From Chloroflexota bacterium (GTDB lineage Bacteria > Chloroflexota > Anaerolineae > Caldilineales > Caldilineaceae), in contig QEUW01000177.1 of NCBI GenBank assembly GCA_003577005.1, positions 1 through 14,861 on the forward strand: a DNA stretch of 14,861 nucleotides, read 5' to 3'. Made by a program: the position numbers and the translations under genes. A model generated the notes under the pieces. It had not been told where the DNA came from and did no database searches. It worked only from the letters and a program-made list of their open reading frames with translations. This document shows, one piece after another, positions 13,521 to 14,861 of the stretch (its first letter is position 1; the number at the start of each line of letters is the position of its first letter).

Positions 13521-14861
13521 TCAATCGTCTTTGCGACGGCGCCGGGCGTGGCGTTCCTGCCGGCGGGCGATCCGTGGGTCGACGATGGGGCGAGGTGTTT
13601 GGCGTTGCGCTGCTGGCACGGCGGGCAACGGACGTTCGCCGCTCATCCCGGCAGTGATCAGCCGGCGGAGTTCACGTTCAATGGCCGGGTCGGTGGCAAT
13701 GGGTTCGTAGGCGGCGAGCCGTTCCTCAACTTCTGCCACAGTGCGCTGCCAGAGCTCCTTGCTGCCGGCCCGTTCCCAGCTTTCGCGGTTGGCGCGGTCA
13801 TAGACGGGGCCGGGCAGATAGAGCTGTTGCGGCCAGTGGGTGAGCGTATGTTCGGCAGTGAGCATGTGTTGCTCGGCCAGTTGGGCGCGCACCAGGTCGA
13901 GCGTGGGCAGGTCATCGAGCGGCTCGACCGGCTGGATAAAGCGCAGCGCCTGGCCGCACAGTTCGTTGTCGAAGACCAGCTTGGGCAGGCTAAAGGTCAT
14001 GACGTAGTCGAGCATCCCCGGCCCGGAGACCGAATTGACGCCGGCCAGCGCAGCCAGCAGGGCACTGCCAAAGGTTTCGGCGCCGGCCTGGGCGTCGAGA
14101 AATTTGCTATCACTCAGCGCCATGTAGGATTGCGTCGGCAGCCCCAGGTGTTTGCCGATGGCGGTGTAGATGGTATCCAGCTGCAACGCCTCGATGGCCA
14201 ACATGGGTGACGTCGCCTCACGCATATGGAAAGCCGCCGGTGCGCCGCCAAAGAGCGCTGGCGTACCGGGCCGCACGAGCTGCGCCATGACGATGCCGGC
14301 CAGCACGTCCACCGTATGAAAGACGGCAGCACCGACGAGCGTCACCGGCGCAATCAGCCCCATGAGCGTCACCGGCACGATCTCCATGGGGATGCCCCAT
14401 TCGGCGCAATCGCGCAGGTTCTGGCACGAGTCTTCGCTATAGCGAAAATTGCCTGTGGCGGTGATGGTAAAGATCGCCATGGGCCGGGCGATGAGGTCGG
14501 CCCGGTCGCGGCGAAAGAGCGCCATCATTTCGGCCATGCGCGGGACGCCGTGTTCGGTAAAGGCGCCGGAGACCACAGGCTTGTTCGAGTGGATCAAACA
14601 GAGGTAGAGGCGCCAGGCATCGGAAATTTGCGCCTCGATGTCGTCGGTGGAGAAGGCCGTGGCCGGGTAAGCAATGTGGGGCAACCCATCCACGAGCCGG
14701 ATATACTCGACAAAATCGCTGGTCAAGGGCGGGCGCAGTTCACCGCTGCGGTGGTCGTGGATGCGCAGCCCGCTGGAGCCGGGCGTAAAGTGGACACGGT
14801 TGCCGCCCAGCGTGGCGTGTGGTTTGCCGTCACGGGTGTAGAGGGTGAAGGAAGAGGGTGC
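13521..14861 (-). CDS. MttB-family (COG5598) corrinoid methyltransferase, 5' partial
   Basis: Predicted TIM-barrel enzyme moving a methyl group from a methylated amine to a corrinoid protein. The frame is open to the right edge; 446 residues are visible and the true start lies outside. The sequence at the edge, [21 protein letters not shown] then [20 protein letters not shown], is the typical N-terminal region. Later come [41 protein letters not shown] and [19 protein letters not shown] at 14726 could be mistaken for a start but lies inside the conserved domain. The visible frame has no internal TAG, so this looks like a non-pyrrolysine member, some of which demethylate betaines; the substrate cannot be read here. 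No corrinoid protein gene is in the window. The C-terminus ends in an unusual Arg-rich tail ([16 protein letters not shown]). It ends in TGA. Confidence 0.9.
   Translation of the reverse strand, partial: APSSFTLYTRDGKPHATLGGNRVHFTPGSSGLRIHDHRSGELRPPLTSDFVEYIRLVDGLPHIAYPATAFSTDDIEAQISDAWRLYLCLIHSNKPVVSGAFTEHGVPRMAEMMALFRRDRADLIARPMAIFTITATGNFRYSEDSCQNLRDCAEWGIPMEIVPVTLMGLIAPVTLVGAAVFHTVDVLAGIVMAQLVRPGTPALFGGAPAAFHMREATSPMLAIEALQLDTIYTAIGKHLGLPTQSYMALSDSKFLDAQAGAETFGSALLAALAGVNSVSGPGMLDYVMTFSLPKLVFDNELCGQALRFIQPVEPLDDLPTLDLVRAQLAEQHMLTAEHTLTHWPQQLYLPGPVYDRANRESWERAGSKELWQRTVAEVEERLAAYEPIATDPAIERELRRLITAGMSGERPLPAVPAAQRQTPRPIVDPRIARRQERHARRRRKDD

Noticed and set aside
13548..14210. Plus-strand open frame of 220 codons
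   Set aside because: Antisense to the MttB-family gene; no recognisable domain or ribosome binding site.

Overview
The window is 14.9 kb of GC-rich bacterial DNA with no rRNA, tRNA, CRISPR array or phage genes. The best guess for the source is a member of the Chloroflexota (Anaerolineae or Caldilineae-like). This is inferred from the gene mix: a TPR-CHAT protease, secreted proteins ending in a hydrophobic LPxVxR tail, a DUF4058 protein, a coiled-coil protein with a DUF3782-like end, an MttB-family methyltransferase, and many intergenic palindromes. No marker gene is present to prove it.

Left part (1-5700). A secreted or membrane-anchored beta-rich protein runs off the left edge on the minus strand and carries an apparent frameshift near 480. 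Divergent from it is a 762-residue TPR-CHAT cysteine protease with an intact His/Cys dyad. Facing the protease tail to tail is a minus-strand pair: an ECF-like sigma factor followed by a soluble zinc-finger anti-sigma protein with a C-terminal beta domain. Two long inverted repeats fill the convergent gap. The sigma gene begins inside an operator-like 25-bp dyad that encloses a perfect TATAAT. Protease, soluble anti-sigma and sigma resemble in logic the Csx29/Csx30/RpoE branch of type III-E CRISPR systems, but no CRISPR part is visible. This is the most interesting hypothesis in the window.

Middle part (5700-10620). Two abutting MITE-like elements (5711-5851 and 5847-5934) separate the sigma gene from three plus-strand genes for exported proteins. 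These are a small secreted protein, a 962-residue multidomain zinc metalloprotease (HEIGHNLGAMH, then an MSYC Met-turn), and a 211-residue predicted beta-solenoid with six very regular 20-residue rungs. The last two end in LLPVVQR and YLPMVQR, a shared terminal tail that may be a sorting signal. Gaps here hold palindromes and competing hairpins.

Right part (10621-14861). All genes are on the minus strand. An MttB-family (COG5598) methyltransferase, cut at its 5' end by the window edge, comes first. After a small hairpin follows an apparent operon: a coiled-coil protein whose heptads are encoded by a 21-bp tandem repeat, a DUF4058 protein, and a Gfo/Idh/MocA oxidoreductase. Gaps in the operon are 28 and 35 nt. 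The Gfo gene converges on the beta-solenoid gene across a likely bidirectional terminator.
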